DNA of 64,000 bases from Patiriisocius_A hiemis (GTDB lineage: Bacteria; Bacteroidota; Bacteroidia; Flavobacteriales; Flavobacteriaceae), in assembly GCF_031846325.1 (NCBI RefSeq), contig NZ_JAVRHZ010000005.1, positions 142,884 through 206,883 of the forward strand. The letters are read 5' to 3'. The notes beneath the pieces were generated by a model, which did no database searches, was not told the DNA's origin, and saw only the letters and a program-made list of their open reading frames with translations. The translations under genes and the position numbers were made by a program. Below, piece after piece: positions 52,596 to 62,481 of this stretch (position 1 is its first letter; every line of letters starts with the position of its first letter).

Positions 52596-53534
52596 CTAGA
52601 AGTTATATACTACTTCAAGTTTATGTCCTTTAAGGGCAGCTTTAGCTTTTTCTATATCTTCAGTAAAACCAAGCATATAGCCTCCTCCGCCTGAACCGCA
52701 TAGTTTTAAATAATATGCGTTGGTTTCTATTCCTTTTTGCCAAAGTGTATGAAACTCTTTTGGTATCATAGGTTTAAAGTTATCTAATACAACTTTAGAT
52801 AATTGTTTTACATTACCAAAAAGTGATTTCACATCTCCTTTTAAGAAGTCATGAACACAAGCATCTGTATGTTTTACAAACTGGTTTTTAAGCATATTTC
52901 TAAAACCTTCTTGCTTCATATTCTCCATAAAAATCTGAACCATAGGAGCTGTTTCTCCCGTGCTTCCACTATCCAATAAAAAAACAGCACCATTACCTGT
53001 TTGTTCCTGTGAAGGGATACCAGCTGGCTCAATATTATCTTTACTATTAATTAAAATAGGCAGGCTTAAATAACTGTTTAATGGATCTAATCCAGAAGAT
53101 TGTCCGTGGAAAAAAGATTCCATTTCAGCAAAAATACTTTTTAACTGAAGAAGTTTTTCTCTCGTTAAATTTTCTAATACTGTTATTTTTTGGTTGGCAT
53201 ATTTATCATAAATAGCAGCAACTAATGCACCACTACTCCCAACACCATATCCTTGAGGAATACTACTATCAAAATACAATCCTTTCTCTATGTCCTCTTG
53301 TAAAGCAGCTATATTGAAAGAAACCAGTTCTGGTTTTTCCTTTTGAAGATTATCCAGATACGTCACAAAACTTTTTAAGCTTTGGTTTGAAGCATGTGTA
53401 GCTACCGTTTTGTGCTCGTCTATTTTAAGTGCTCCCTTATAAAAGTTGTAAGGTATAGATAAACCTTTGGAATCTTTTATGATTCCATACTCACCAAAGA
53501 GTAAAATTTTTGAATAAAATAAAGGACCACGCAT
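52596..53534 (-). CDS. Mevalonate kinase
   Basis: A 312-residue GHMP kinase: YSKILLFGEYGIIKDSKGLS at the start, the ATP loop QGYGVGSSGALVAAIYDKY near residue 95, GQSSGLDPLNS and the C-terminal LCGSGGGGYMLGF loop. It should phosphorylate mevalonate, the second step of the pathway after HMG-CoA reductase. It sits between mvaD and the UbiA gene on the minus strand, with short gaps that suggest one operon. Confidence 0.9.
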   Translation of the reverse strand: MRGPLFYSKILLFGEYGIIKDSKGLSIPYNFYKGALKIDEHKTVATHASNQSLKSFVTYLDNLQKEKPELVSFNIAALQEDIEKGLYFDSSIPQGYGVGSSGALVAAIYDKYANQKITVLENLTREKLLQLKSIFAEMESFFHGQSSGLDPLNSYLSLPILINSKDNIEPAGIPSQEQTGNGAVFLLDSGSTGETAPMVQIFMENMKQEGFRNMLKNQFVKHTDACVHDFLKGDVKSLFGNVKQLSKVVLDNFKPMIPKEFHTLWQKGIETNAYYLKLCGSGGGGYMLGFTEDIEKAKAALKGHKLEVVYNF

Positions 53535-53599
53535 AGGTTTTGAGGTGTTGTATGTTATAACATTCTATAACAAAAGTACAATAAAATTATGATTTATAA

Positions 53600-54706
53600 T
53601 TATAAATAAATAGCTCCATTACCCACACAATCATGAATATACTCTTTGTTTTTACAATAGTTACTTAATTTCTCTTCAATAAATGCGGTAATAGTTTCTT
53701 TTTCGTTTTTAGGGTATAATACATGTACATTAGCACCAGCATCTAACGTAAAACATACCTTACTGTTTGTTTGTTTTCTATAAGACCAGATTTCATTAAT
53801 GATGGAAAGGGTGTTGGGCTTCATTAAAATAAAATAAGGCATTGAGGTTAACATCATGGCGTGTAACGATAATGCTTCGGACTCAACTATAGCTATAAAA
53901 GTATCTACATCTCCATTTTCAAGTACAGGTATTAATTTGGAAAGGTTACTATTTGCTTGTTCAAATCGCTGGGTTGCAAATGGATGGTTGTGCATTAATC
54001 CGTGTCCCACAGTACTACTTACTTGTTTTTCGCCCTTATCTACTAATAAAATAGTGTCTTGATAATTTTTAAAAAAGTCATGAACTAAAAAGGGATATTT
54101 TGTGCCAAATAAGTTAGAACTTCCTTTAATTTTAATGTGCTCTCCCCAAACAATAAGAGGTCCTTCAATACTTCTTGATGCACTTCCTGAACCTAATCTA
54201 GCTAGAAATGATGCTTTTCTTTTCTGGTCGAGCGTAGTTGAGACCTTAGAGCCCTCAACTGTGCTCAGGGAAACAAGTCTCTTTTCCAACTCAACAAGGC
54301 ACATTGCCAAGGCACTCATACCACTTGCCGAAGATGCAATACCGCTACTATGCGGAAAACTATTAGCTGTTTTAATTACAAATGAAAAGTCTTTTAAAAA
54401 AGGTACATATTGTTCTATTCGTTCAAAAAACACTTTAATTTTTGGCTCAAAACCTTCTTCTCTTTCACCGTCTAAAAAGACTTTAAAATCGTATTCCTTT
54501 GAGTTTTTTGGAGTGTATTCTAGTATTGTTTTGGTATGACAGTTAGAAAGCGTGAAGCTTATAGATGTATTTTTAGGTAATTGCTCACCATACTTCCCCC
54601 AGTATTTTACAAGCGCTATGTTACTTGGAGATTGGACCGAAATACTTCCCTTTTCTAGATTTTTAGAATAAGATTTTAGAATAAAATCTTGGTTTGTCAT
54701 AGCCAT
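53600..54706 (-). CDS. mvaD: Diphosphomevalonate decarboxylase
   Basis: A 368-residue GHMP enzyme: NIALVKYWGKYGEQLPKNTS, the FPHSSGIASSASGMSALAM loop near residue 119, ARLGSGSASRSIEGP and LDAGANVHVLYP. It makes isopentenyl diphosphate from mevalonate diphosphate. The segment SLSTVEGSKVSTTLDQ, encoded at about 54226-54275, is an extra loop relative to the usual enzyme and coincides with an inverted repeat, suggesting an in-frame repeat insertion. Starts at 54706 or ATG 54700 are both possible. First gene of the operon. Confidence 0.92.
   Translation of the reverse strand: MAMTNQDFILKSYSKNLEKGSISVQSPSNIALVKYWGKYGEQLPKNTSISFTLSNCHTKTILEYTPKNSKEYDFKVFLDGEREEGFEPKIKVFFERIEQYVPFLKDFSFVIKTANSFPHSSGIASSASGMSALAMCLVELEKRLVSLSTVEGSKVSTTLDQKRKASFLARLGSGSASRSIEGPLIVWGEHIKIKGSSNLFGTKYPFLVHDFFKNYQDTILLVDKGEKQVSSTVGHGLMHNHPFATQRFEQANSNLSKLIPVLENGDVDTFIAIVESEALSLHAMMLTSMPYFILMKPNTLSIINEIWSYRKQTNSKVCFTLDAGANVHVLYPKNEKETITAFIEEKLSNYCKNKEYIHDCVGNGAIYL
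54226..54275 (-). repeat. REP/BIME-like inverted repeat inside mvaD
   Basis: Imperfect inverted repeat with arms 54229-54242 (CGAGCGTAGTTGAG) and 54254-54267 (CTCAACTGTGCTCA), 11 of 14 positions paired, GC-rich against the local background. The pattern resembles TCGAGCGxAGTCGA-type palindromic repeats dispersed in Flavobacteriia. It encodes an extra loop in MvaD. Confidence 0.6.
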
Positions 54707-54719
54707 GTTTTAAGTACAA

Positions 54720-54727
54720 CAAATATA
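54720..54727 (-). promoter_or_regulatory. -7 element of the mevalonate operon
   Basis: TATATTTG on the minus strand, 14 nt before the ATG at 54706. No convincing -33 element at the usual distance. Confidence 0.5.
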
Positions 54728-54828
54728 CGCATTACTATAGCTTTGAAAAATTGATTAGGTTTTATTGATGATGTTTTTATACTTATTCGATGTATAATCA
54801 AAGAGCAAAAAAATAAATGTAAACCAGT

Positions 54829-55953
54829 ATGAAAACAATAATCAACTTTTTACTTCTAATTATTTTAATAAGTTCTTCTTCGTGTATTATGGGAAGCTCT
54901 AAATCTGAAAACACAACCAATGCGTTTCTTAAAGCCGACTCTATAAATTATTACAAAGCAAAAGAAGATGATAATTTATACATAGATACTAAGCAAAACA
55001 AAGCTTTAGCTACACAAAATTTTAAAGGGCATGAAATTTATGATCAAAAAACAGGAATGTTATTTGGTAGAGTTCCCTTCCCTCAATCTTGGAAAAAAAC
55101 ACAAGACAAACTTTTTGCATATAAAGGACCAAACAATATAAAGGTTAGTGGCATTTTTGGAAAACAATTTTTTTATGGAAGCCCATATGGAGGACAAAAC
55201 ATTCCGCCTATGAGTCTACAACAAATAATTAATGAGTTTTTTATGCCAACTGCAAGGCAAACAAACAGAACCTTAACTAGTACTTACGAACTACCAAAAG
55301 TAGCACAAAAAGAAAAAAACTACTTAACAAGTCTATGGACATATGCTCCAATGCAAAAACAAGTTAATACATATGCTTTAGAGTGGAAAGACCCTAACAA
55401 TATTTATTATATCACAGTCCTTTCTATTAATGACAACAAATCACAAGCAGGGAGTTATTGGACCTTTTCTGGTCAATACTTAGAAGCACCTAAAGAACAC
55501 TTTAATGAAGCAAAAAAACAGTTTATTTACGGTCTTGAAAACTCATGGTACAACCCTGAATATATTTTAGCTTACAACCAAAGTGAAATGCAAAAAGCTG
55601 GATTTAGAAATGCGATGTATCAAAAAAGAGTGAGCGCTATAAAGCAACGAACTAATACAACTAAGAGTGTTGGAGAAATCTATAGTGAGATTTCAGATAT
55701 AAATCATGCCGGTTATTTAAAGAGAAATAATATGAACAGTCATGGCCATTCTAAAAGCATTAGTGGTATTAATGAAACTGTAACAATCGCTAACCATAAT
55801 ACAGGGGAACATTATAGTGTACCTATGGGTAACAATCATTATTGGGTTGCCAATGATGGCACTTATTTTGGCACAAATAATAGCCTATATAATCCAAACT
55901 CAGATCAAAGAGTCTATGAAAAGGAGTGGTCAAAATTTGAGATTGAACAATAA
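54829..55953 (+). CDS. Hypothetical lipoprotein
   Basis: A 374-residue lipoprotein (lipobox SSSSC, Cys19). The N-terminal half has FLKADSINYYKAKEDDNLY and KTGMLFGRVPFPQSW; the C-terminal region carries a small repeated pattern (NHNTGEHYSVPMGNNHYWVA, then DGTYFGTNNSLYNPN). I do not recognise a family with certainty. It precedes the sigma factor gene by 53 nt on the same strand but is probably a separate unit. No catalytic motif is apparent. Confidence 0.75.
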   Translation: MKTIINFLLLIILISSSSCIMGSSKSENTTNAFLKADSINYYKAKEDDNLYIDTKQNKALATQNFKGHEIYDQKTGMLFGRVPFPQSWKKTQDKLFAYKGPNNIKVSGIFGKQFFYGSPYGGQNIPPMSLQQIINEFFMPTARQTNRTLTSTYELPKVAQKEKNYLTSLWTYAPMQKQVNTYALEWKDPNNIYYITVLSINDNKSQAGSYWTFSGQYLEAPKEHFNEAKKQFIYGLENSWYNPEYILAYNQSEMQKAGFRNAMYQKRVSAIKQRTNTTKSVGEIYSEISDINHAGYLKRNNMNSHGHSKSISGINETVTIANHNTGEHYSVPMGNNHYWVANDGTYFGTNNSLYNPNSDQRVYEKEWSKFEIEQ

Positions 55954-56006
55954 TATCTAAAACAAAGTATAACAAAAAATAAGTATCTTTCTCCATACTA
56001 ACACCT

Positions 56007-56579
56007 ATGGGGAAAGTCCTACAAATACAAGCGCAAGATAATATTGTTGTAGCCATACAAAACAATAATGAGCAATTGCTTAAACAATTGTATCAAGACA
56101 ATTACAAAAAAATAGAGTACTACGTTTTGCAAAATAGTGGCTCAATAGACCAAGCAAAAGACCTCTATCAAGAAGCATTTTTGAGTATGTGGAAAAACGT
56201 TAAAGAGGACAAGTTTGTACCAAAAAATGAAACAGCATTGCAAGGGTATTTGTACACAATAGCAAAAAATAAATGGACAGACTATTTACGTTCAGCTCGA
56301 TTTAAGAAAACCACAGGCATGCCTGGTAATTTTCAAATAAAGGAAAATGAAGAGGATAATAGCTATTTTGAAAATGAAACCAATAACAAACAAAGTTTAG
56401 TTTCAATAGCATTTAAAAAGCTTGGAGAAGAATGTAAAACAGTATTAAAACAGTTTTATTTTGAAAAAAAATCTTTAAAAGAGATTGCTTTACAATTTAA
56501 TATTGGTGAAAACTCTGTAAGAAATAAAAAATACCGCTGCATTCAAAAACTAAAAAAATTGACAATTACCCCAAAGTAA
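56007..56579 (+). CDS. ECF-type RNA polymerase sigma factor
   Basis: A 190-residue protein with sigma-70 region 2 (QLYQDNYKKIEYYVLQ, DLYQEAFLSMWKN, LQGYLYTIAKNKWTDYLR) and region 4 with a helix-turn-helix (LKEIALQFNIGENSVRNKKYRCIQK). It should direct RNA polymerase to a small set of promoters. The stop overlaps the start of an anti-sigma-like membrane gene (TAATG), a typical arrangement. Two downstream surface-protein genes with a shared leader are plausible targets, though unproven. Confidence 0.9.
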   Translation: MGKVLQIQAQDNIVVAIQNNNEQLLKQLYQDNYKKIEYYVLQNSGSIDQAKDLYQEAFLSMWKNVKEDKFVPKNETALQGYLYTIAKNKWTDYLRSARFKKTTGMPGNFQIKENEEDNSYFENETNNKQSLVSIAFKKLGEECKTVLKQFYFEKKSLKEIALQFNIGENSVRNKKYRCIQKLKKLTITPK

Positions 56580-57307
56580 TGAATAACAAGAGCAACATAC
56601 CAGAAAAGACATTTGAAACTATAGAGCGGTATCTCCTAAAAAAGATGACAACCGAAGAGTCCGTAGCTTTTAAATCTTCTTTAGAAACAGACACCGCGTT
56701 ACAACAGCAAGTTGAAGAAGTAAAAAGTATAATTCATGGTATTGAAGAAGCTTCTTTAAAAGAAAAAATGGAAGTGTTTCATTCAGAAATGGAAACGAAT
56801 ACTCCCCTACAAAAGAAAAAATCTTCTTATTACTTTTATGCTATTGCAGCAGTTTTTCTAGGTGCTATTGGTTTGTTTTTCTTCTTTAATCAAGAAAGCA
56901 CTAACGAAAAATTATTTGCAGAACATTTTACACCAGATCCGGGGTTACCAACCACTATGAGCACTACTTCAAATTACTTGTTTTTTGAAGGTATGGTTGA
57001 CTATAAAATGGCAAATTATCAAAATGCGTTGACCAAATGGAATCAACTTCATGCTTTAAAACCAGAAAATGACACTCTAAATTACTTTATAGGGGTAGCA
57101 CAACTTGCATCAGATAATGAAAAAGATGCTATAACTTTTCTTCAGAAAACAATTACAAAAAAAGAAAGTTTGTTTATTAGCGATGCTTATTTGTATTTAG
57201 GCCTAGCACACTTAAAAGCTGGAGAAAGAGATACTGCTAAAGAATTTTTAAAGCTAAGTTCTAGTGAAAAAAGCCTTCAGATTTTAAAAGAAATAAAAAA
57301 TGAATAA
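56579..57307 (+). CDS. Membrane TPR protein, anti-sigma-like
   Basis: A 242-residue protein in three parts: a cytosolic N-terminus (1-80) with the helical ETIERYLLKKMTTEES pattern seen in Bacteroidota anti-sigma-like proteins, one transmembrane helix (about 84-104) and a periplasmic TPR region (ALTKWNQLHALKPENDTLN, then FISDAYLYLGLAHLKAGERD). No zinc-binding HxxxCxxC motif is present. It is translationally coupled to the sigma factor before and to the CHAT gene after (8-nt overlap). Anti-sigma function is inferred. Confidence 0.8.
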   Translation: MNNKSNIPEKTFETIERYLLKKMTTEESVAFKSSLETDTALQQQVEEVKSIIHGIEEASLKEKMEVFHSEMETNTPLQKKKSSYYFYAIAAVFLGAIGLFFFFNQESTNEKLFAEHFTPDPGLPTTMSTTSNYLFFEGMVDYKMANYQNALTKWNQLHALKPENDTLNYFIGVAQLASDNEKDAITFLQKTITKKESLFISDAYLYLGLAHLKAGERDTAKEFLKLSSSEKSLQILKEIKNE

Positions 57308-60300
57308 TAACTTGGACGGCAAGGCTAGATTAATTCTATTATTCCTTTTATTATTTGGCATAAGCAACGTCTATTCCCAAGAAGACACATTAACAGGAAT
57401 TCCTAAACTTCGCCATCTAATTTACGATAACCAGCTAAAAGAGGCTCGATCTGAACTAACAACTCAAATTGAATATTTTAAATCCATAAAAAATTACGAT
57501 ACTCTTCCGTATTATATCGAATTTGTAGGTAGCTATAAGCTAGCAAATAAAAATTGGAACCTGGCCTTACAGCGAGCCGAATCTTTTGCTAATGAACTTA
57601 AAAAACAAAACGACCCTTCAATAACCAAAAACACTTTAAAAGAACTCGCTTGGATTTACGATGAAAACGGCAAACCAAATATTGCTTATAAATTAGTGGA
57701 AGAAGCACTAAAATATGCTAATCTTGAAATTGAAGAAAAAGGTGCAGATAAAGGAAGTATTATTTATAATATGGGATATTATGCAGCAGCAAATGGTGAT
57801 TACATTCTTGCTAAAAAAAATTACATTAAGAGTTTAAGAGTGCTTCAAAGTTCTAAAGAAAAAGACTATGTTTTTTTTCAGCAAATCTATAATGCTTTAG
57901 GAGGTATTATGTGGCGTGAAGGTAAAATGGACAGTTGCAATTACTATTTTAAAAATTCATTAGAAGCTCTAAAAGGCGCTAAAAAAGAGCCTATAAATCA
58001 ATATTTTAGACCAGCATTGGTTAAGATGAATATTGCCGTTGTTTCTAATATCTTAGGAAAGAATAAGGAGGCTATCGATTTTTCAGAAGAAGCTATTAAA
58101 AATTTTCAAAAGTATATCCAATTAGCCATCGATGAGCAAAAAAAGAATGGAGCTCAAACAAATATGTTGTCCGCCATAGACAACCTTGGCGTTTTCTATA
58201 ATGCAATAGGAGAATATAAAAGAGCAGAAGAGTTAATTACATACTCTTATGGACAAAAAAAGAAGACTAAAAACCCTAATGACCCTAACTTAATTATCTC
58301 AAAAATTATTTTAGCTCAAGCTAAATTAAACACAAGAGATTTTAAAGGAGCCGAAGTGTTTTTAGATGAAGCATTGGCGCAAATTAATAAGATTCCAGGG
58401 TTCCAGTTGTATTGGAAAGCAGGAGCTTTAGGAACAAGAGGAAAAGTCTACGAAGAAAATAATGAAATAGAGAAAGCCAAAGAAATATATCTACAAGCCG
58501 AAGAACTTTATAGAAATAATTTAAATGGTAATTATAATAATGAGTTTTTGATTGAACTAAGCACCATGGCTATTTTTTATGCAAAAAATAATTTTTCTGA
58601 AAAAGCAAAGTCACTCGCCCATGAAATCTATGATGTTACAAAAAAAGGAGCTTTTAAAAATACACTTCAAGAGCAAAATCAAATACTAACCATAGCAGAA
58701 ACATATTTTCAACTCAACGATTATAAAAACTCACTAAAATTTAGTAAAGAAGCAATAGACTTTAAAGTAAAGTCTGAACAAGATAAAACTGCAATAATAG
58801 ATTCAATTCTTATACAGTTTTCTAAACCTAGAGCTTATTTAATAAACGCAAAATCACAATATAATTTAAACCCAAATCCGTCTAAAGAAGAACTTCTCGA
58901 AATCTTAGCTAAAATTGAAAATGGAATAGAAATCTTAGAACAAAGAAAAGCGGTAATAAAAAACTATGAAGATCTTACACAGCTAATTTCGCAAAATGAC
59001 GAACTATTTAATTTTGCAAAAAAAATTAGACTAAAACTTTATGAGAAAACCAATGATAAAAACTACTTATCTCAATTAGTTCAACTTCACGAAGCAAGTA
59101 TTTACAATAGAATTAGGGCGAGATTAAACTTAAGACAAGAAATTAAGTATTCAGGTATTCCAAAAGCAATTATTGAGCAAGAAAGTAAATTAAAACTTGC
59201 TTTGAGCACCTCTTTGGAAACAGCAGATGGGAAAACGCTACAAACATATTTTAAAGCTTCTAAGGAAATGGATAACTTTCTTAAAATGCTAAAAGAAAAG
59301 TTCCCTAAATATTATCAACTTAAATACGGCTCTATTAAAGTAGCCTTAACCAATATTGAATCTATTGCCCCTAAAAACACAACTGTCGTTAGATACATCT
59401 TTATAAATGATCAATTATATGCACTACTAATTAGTAAATCAAATTTTGAGTTAATAAAACTTAACTTTAATGAGATTAAGGCTCAGTTACATGACAGGCA
59501 GCAGGGTGAATTTAATGTAATGAATATAAGCCCTAAACTTCATAAAATATATCAAGTTTTATGGCAACCCATTGAACATAAAATTGACCATAAAAATGTA
59601 ATCATTATACCAGATCGTGAGCTTTATAATGTAAGTTTTGAGTCATTATTAAAAAATGAAATTAGTTCTTTTTCTGAATTTAAAAATGAAAGTCTTTTAA
59701 GTGATTATGCCTTATCCTATAATTTCAGTCTTCTTTTAATTAATGAAACTGAAACATCCTCTAGCATCAAAAATGATTATGTAGCCTTCGCACCAGAATT
59801 CAATTCAAAAATGAAACAAGATTATGAAATCGCTATAACAGATTCATTATCTTTAGACAAAACGTATCTTACTTTATTACCCCAACCTTTTAGTTCAAAA
59901 TTAGCCGAAAAATATGCTCGTCGATTTAATGGAGACGTTTTTACTAATGAAAATGCCTCCAAACAAGTCTTTATAAATGAAGCCAACGAAAACAAAATAA
60001 TTCATATAGGAACCCACGCCGAATCGAATAATATTTCTCCCGAGCTATCAAGATTAATTTTTGCTAAAAATTTAGAAAATGATTCGCTTGTAAATAACAA
60101 TTCACTCTATACCTACGAAATTTACAATTATAACCTTAATTCAGATTTAGCTATTCTAACCGCTTGTGAAACTGGAAAACCAGCTTATCAAGCAGGAGAA
60201 GGTATGATTTCTCTATCACACGCCTTTAATTATGCAGGCAGTAAAAGTATCTTAACCAGTTTATGGAAAATCGATGAAAAATCAAGTGCAGAGATTGTAG

Positions 60301-60542
60301 CCTCTTTTTATGATTACTTAAAAGCAGGAAACACAAAAAATGTTGCATTGCAGAAAGCCAAATTAGATTATTTATCTTCCTCTCAAGGTCGTACACTCGC
60401 ACCTCAATATTGGGCTGGACTGGTACTTATTGGTGATACTACACCTATTGATTTAAATACTGGATATGCTTGGTGGGTATATGCTATTATTGGTGTTGTA
60501 CTACTCGTTTTCTTATTTATTTTCTTAAGAAGAAAAAAATAA
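57300..60542 (+). CDS. TPR-CHAT protease, membrane anchored
   Basis: A 1080-residue protein: signal peptide (ends VYSQ), a long TPR region (about 50-560), a CHAT caspase-like protease domain (about 680-1045) and a C-terminal helix YAIIGVVLLVFLFIFL with a basic RRKK end. The catalytic dyad is visible as His906 in HIGTHAES and Cys956 in LTACETGKP. The topology places the protease in the periplasm, anchored by its C-terminus. Coupling to a sigma factor and a membrane TPR protein suggests a signalling role. Substrate unknown; CHAT proteases elsewhere cut specific protein partners. Confidence 0.9.
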   Translation: MNNNLDGKARLILLFLLLFGISNVYSQEDTLTGIPKLRHLIYDNQLKEARSELTTQIEYFKSIKNYDTLPYYIEFVGSYKLANKNWNLALQRAESFANELKKQNDPSITKNTLKELAWIYDENGKPNIAYKLVEEALKYANLEIEEKGADKGSIIYNMGYYAAANGDYILAKKNYIKSLRVLQSSKEKDYVFFQQIYNALGGIMWREGKMDSCNYYFKNSLEALKGAKKEPINQYFRPALVKMNIAVVSNILGKNKEAIDFSEEAIKNFQKYIQLAIDEQKKNGAQTNMLSAIDNLGVFYNAIGEYKRAEELITYSYGQKKKTKNPNDPNLIISKIILAQAKLNTRDFKGAEVFLDEALAQINKIPGFQLYWKAGALGTRGKVYEENNEIEKAKEIYLQAEELYRNNLNGNYNNEFLIELSTMAIFYAKNNFSEKAKSLAHEIYDVTKKGAFKNTLQEQNQILTIAETYFQLNDYKNSLKFSKEAIDFKVKSEQDKTAIIDSILIQFSKPRAYLINAKSQYNLNPNPSKEELLEILAKIENGIEILEQRKAVIKNYEDLTQLISQNDELFNFAKKIRLKLYEKTNDKNYLSQLVQLHEASIYNRIRARLNLRQEIKYSGIPKAIIEQESKLKLALSTSLETADGKTLQTYFKASKEMDNFLKMLKEKFPKYYQLKYGSIKVALTNIESIAPKNTTVVRYIFINDQLYALLISKSNFELIKLNFNEIKAQLHDRQQGEFNVMNISPKLHKIYQVLWQPIEHKIDHKNVIIIPDRELYNVSFESLLKNEISSFSEFKNESLLSDYALSYNFSLLLINETETSSSIKNDYVAFAPEFNSKMKQDYEIAITDSLSLDKTYLTLLPQPFSSKLAEKYARRFNGDVFTNENASKQVFINEANENKIIHIGTHAESNNISPELSRLIFAKNLENDSLVNNNSLYTYEIYNYNLNSDLAILTACETGKPAYQAGEGMISLSHAFNYAGSKSILTSLWKIDEKSSAEIVASFYDYLKAGNTKNVALQKAKLDYLSSSQGRTLAPQYWAGLVLIGDTTPIDLNTGYAWWVYAIIGVVLLVFLFIFLRRKK

Positions 60543-60553
60543 TTCATTTTTTT

Positions 60554-60669
60554 TTGATGACATTCTTAAATCACTTCGATGTACTATTGAAGTGACCCCA
60601 AAACCACTACCCTTTTTGCCCAAAAAAGCCAAAGACTTACCTACTCATGCTTTTTAAATTTTTAAAAAA
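60554..60669 (+). promoter_or_regulatory. Conserved leader, copy 1
   Basis: This stretch closely matches 62482-62598. It contains a 25-nt hairpin TCACTTC...GAAGTGA (60571-60595; seven Watson-Crick pairs extended by G-U pairs to a 3-nt loop), then ACCCCAAAACCACT and CTTACCTACTC, all shared with copy 2. It directly precedes the FG-GAP protein gene. Confidence 0.8.
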
Positions 60670-62409
60670 ATGAAAAAAGCACTATTATTATTTGTGTTGC
60701 TATCCCAAATGGTCGTAGCCCAAGTTGGAATAAACACGACAGACCCCAAAGGTGTGCTAGACATTACATCGGTCAATAACCTTGGACTTGTTCTACCACG
60801 TGTTTCCAGTTTAGAACAAGTTACAGACAATAATGGCAACAATGCTCCTAACGGAAGTGTCGTATATGACTTATCCAGAGAGAAAACTTGTTTCAGAATT
60901 AATGAAAGTTGGGTATGCATGGGAATTGATCCAAATTCTGGCAACCCTACTTTTGATACAGAGTTAGTATATACCTGTTCTTCTTTTGACTACTTAAAAC
61001 CTACAGTAACACAATTTGAAGATAGGTTTGGGTTTAAAGTAGATACTAACGCTACTGGAGATATTATTGCAATTGGTAGCCCTGGCGAAGATAGTAATGC
61101 TGTTGGAGTTAATGGAGACCAAACCAATAATACAGCAACAGATTCAGGGGCAGTTTATGTATTTGTAAGAACTGGAGGGGTATGGGTTCAAGAAGCATAC
61201 ATTAAAGCTTCAAATAGCGAAGCAGGCGACTTCTTTGGATATTCCATTAGTTTAAACGATGTGGGAGATAAACTAGCAGTAGGTAGTTATAGAGAAGATA
61301 GTGGAGATGCAACCATAAATGGAAATGAGAGTGATAATACTGTTCAAAATGCTGGAGCAGTTTATATTTTTAATCGTGTAGGTAGTAATTGGTCTCAAGA
61401 GGCATATTTGAAAGCTAACTTTGTGAATCAAAATTCATCTGGATTTGGTGAGAATTTTGGTGCTGAATTAGATTTTAATGGAGACGGAACTGTCTTAGCT
61501 GTAGGGGCAACTGGAGACGATAGTGCCGATACAGGTATAAACGCCGATCCTTCAATTTTTCAATCTAGAGGTTCAGGAGCAGTTCATCTTTTTAGTTATA
61601 ATGGCAGCAACTGGCAATATGATAATTATATAAAAGCTGCCGTGATTGATGAAAATGACAATTTTGGCATAAGCGTTAAACTAAGTTCTAATGGCGAGCG
61701 GTTAGTTGTTGGGGCACATAATGAGATGAGTAACTCCACAACCATCAATTCAGGGGAAACCAACAACACAATAGTCAATGGAGGTGCTGTATACGTGTTT
61801 GTTAAAAATAGTGGGATATGGAGTCAAGAAGCTTACATTAAACCTTCTGCTATAAATGCACAAGATAGGTTTGGCCTGGACATAGCTATAAATAGTGATG
61901 CTAGTGTTCTTGCCGTAGGTGCTCCTTATGAAGATAGTAATGCAACAGGAATTAATGGAAATGCTAGTGATAATTCGACTAATGCTGCTGGCGCAGTCTT
62001 TGTATTTAATCGATCAGGAACTACATGGAGTCAACAAGCATATATAAAAGCCCCTTTTGCAACTTCTGGGTATTTTGGGATTGATTTAGATTTAAATAGT
62101 GATGGTGACAAATTATTAGTTGGTAGCCAATTGGAATCTAGTGACGCTTCTTGCTTTAATGGTGATTCAGCTAATACCAACAACATTAGCTCTGGTGCAG
62201 CTTTCCTCTTTTCATTTAATGGTTTAAATTGGAGTCAATCAACCTATATAAAATCCCCTAATCCAGATGCGGGTGATTGGTTTGGTGAATTTTTAGCAAT
62301 ATCCAAAAATGGTAACACAATAGTCATAGCTGCTAGGAGAGAAGATAGTTCAGATGGGACACAAAACAATTCTCTAACCGATGCTGGAGCGGTGTATGTT
62401 GTAGATTAA
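60670..62409 (+). CDS. Secreted FG-GAP repeat protein
   Basis: A 579-residue exported protein (signal peptide ending MVVAQ). After the secreted-protein head QVGINTTDPKGVLDI come seven FG-GAP-like units of about 67 residues, each with (D)xFGxxxxxxxxGxxLxVG followed by GAVYVF, YIKA and similar ends. FG-GAP repeats form an integrin-like propeller that often binds calcium or carbohydrate. No type IX secretion C-terminal domain is evident at the VYVVD end. Shares its leader with the next gene. Confidence 0.87.
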   Translation: MKKALLLFVLLSQMVVAQVGINTTDPKGVLDITSVNNLGLVLPRVSSLEQVTDNNGNNAPNGSVVYDLSREKTCFRINESWVCMGIDPNSGNPTFDTELVYTCSSFDYLKPTVTQFEDRFGFKVDTNATGDIIAIGSPGEDSNAVGVNGDQTNNTATDSGAVYVFVRTGGVWVQEAYIKASNSEAGDFFGYSISLNDVGDKLAVGSYREDSGDATINGNESDNTVQNAGAVYIFNRVGSNWSQEAYLKANFVNQNSSGFGENFGAELDFNGDGTVLAVGATGDDSADTGINADPSIFQSRGSGAVHLFSYNGSNWQYDNYIKAAVIDENDNFGISVKLSSNGERLVVGAHNEMSNSTTINSGETNNTIVNGGAVYVFVKNSGIWSQEAYIKPSAINAQDRFGLDIAINSDASVLAVGAPYEDSNATGINGNASDNSTNAAGAVFVFNRSGTTWSQQAYIKAPFATSGYFGIDLDLNSDGDKLLVGSQLESSDASCFNGDSANTNNISSGAAFLFSFNGLNWSQSTYIKSPNPDAGDWFGEFLAISKNGNTIVIAARREDSSDGTQNNSLTDAGAVYVVD

Positions 62410-62481
62410 AACACTAACCTCTATTTATAAGTTCCTAAAAATAAAGAGCTTATTAACTAATTCATTATAATTAATAGTTTA

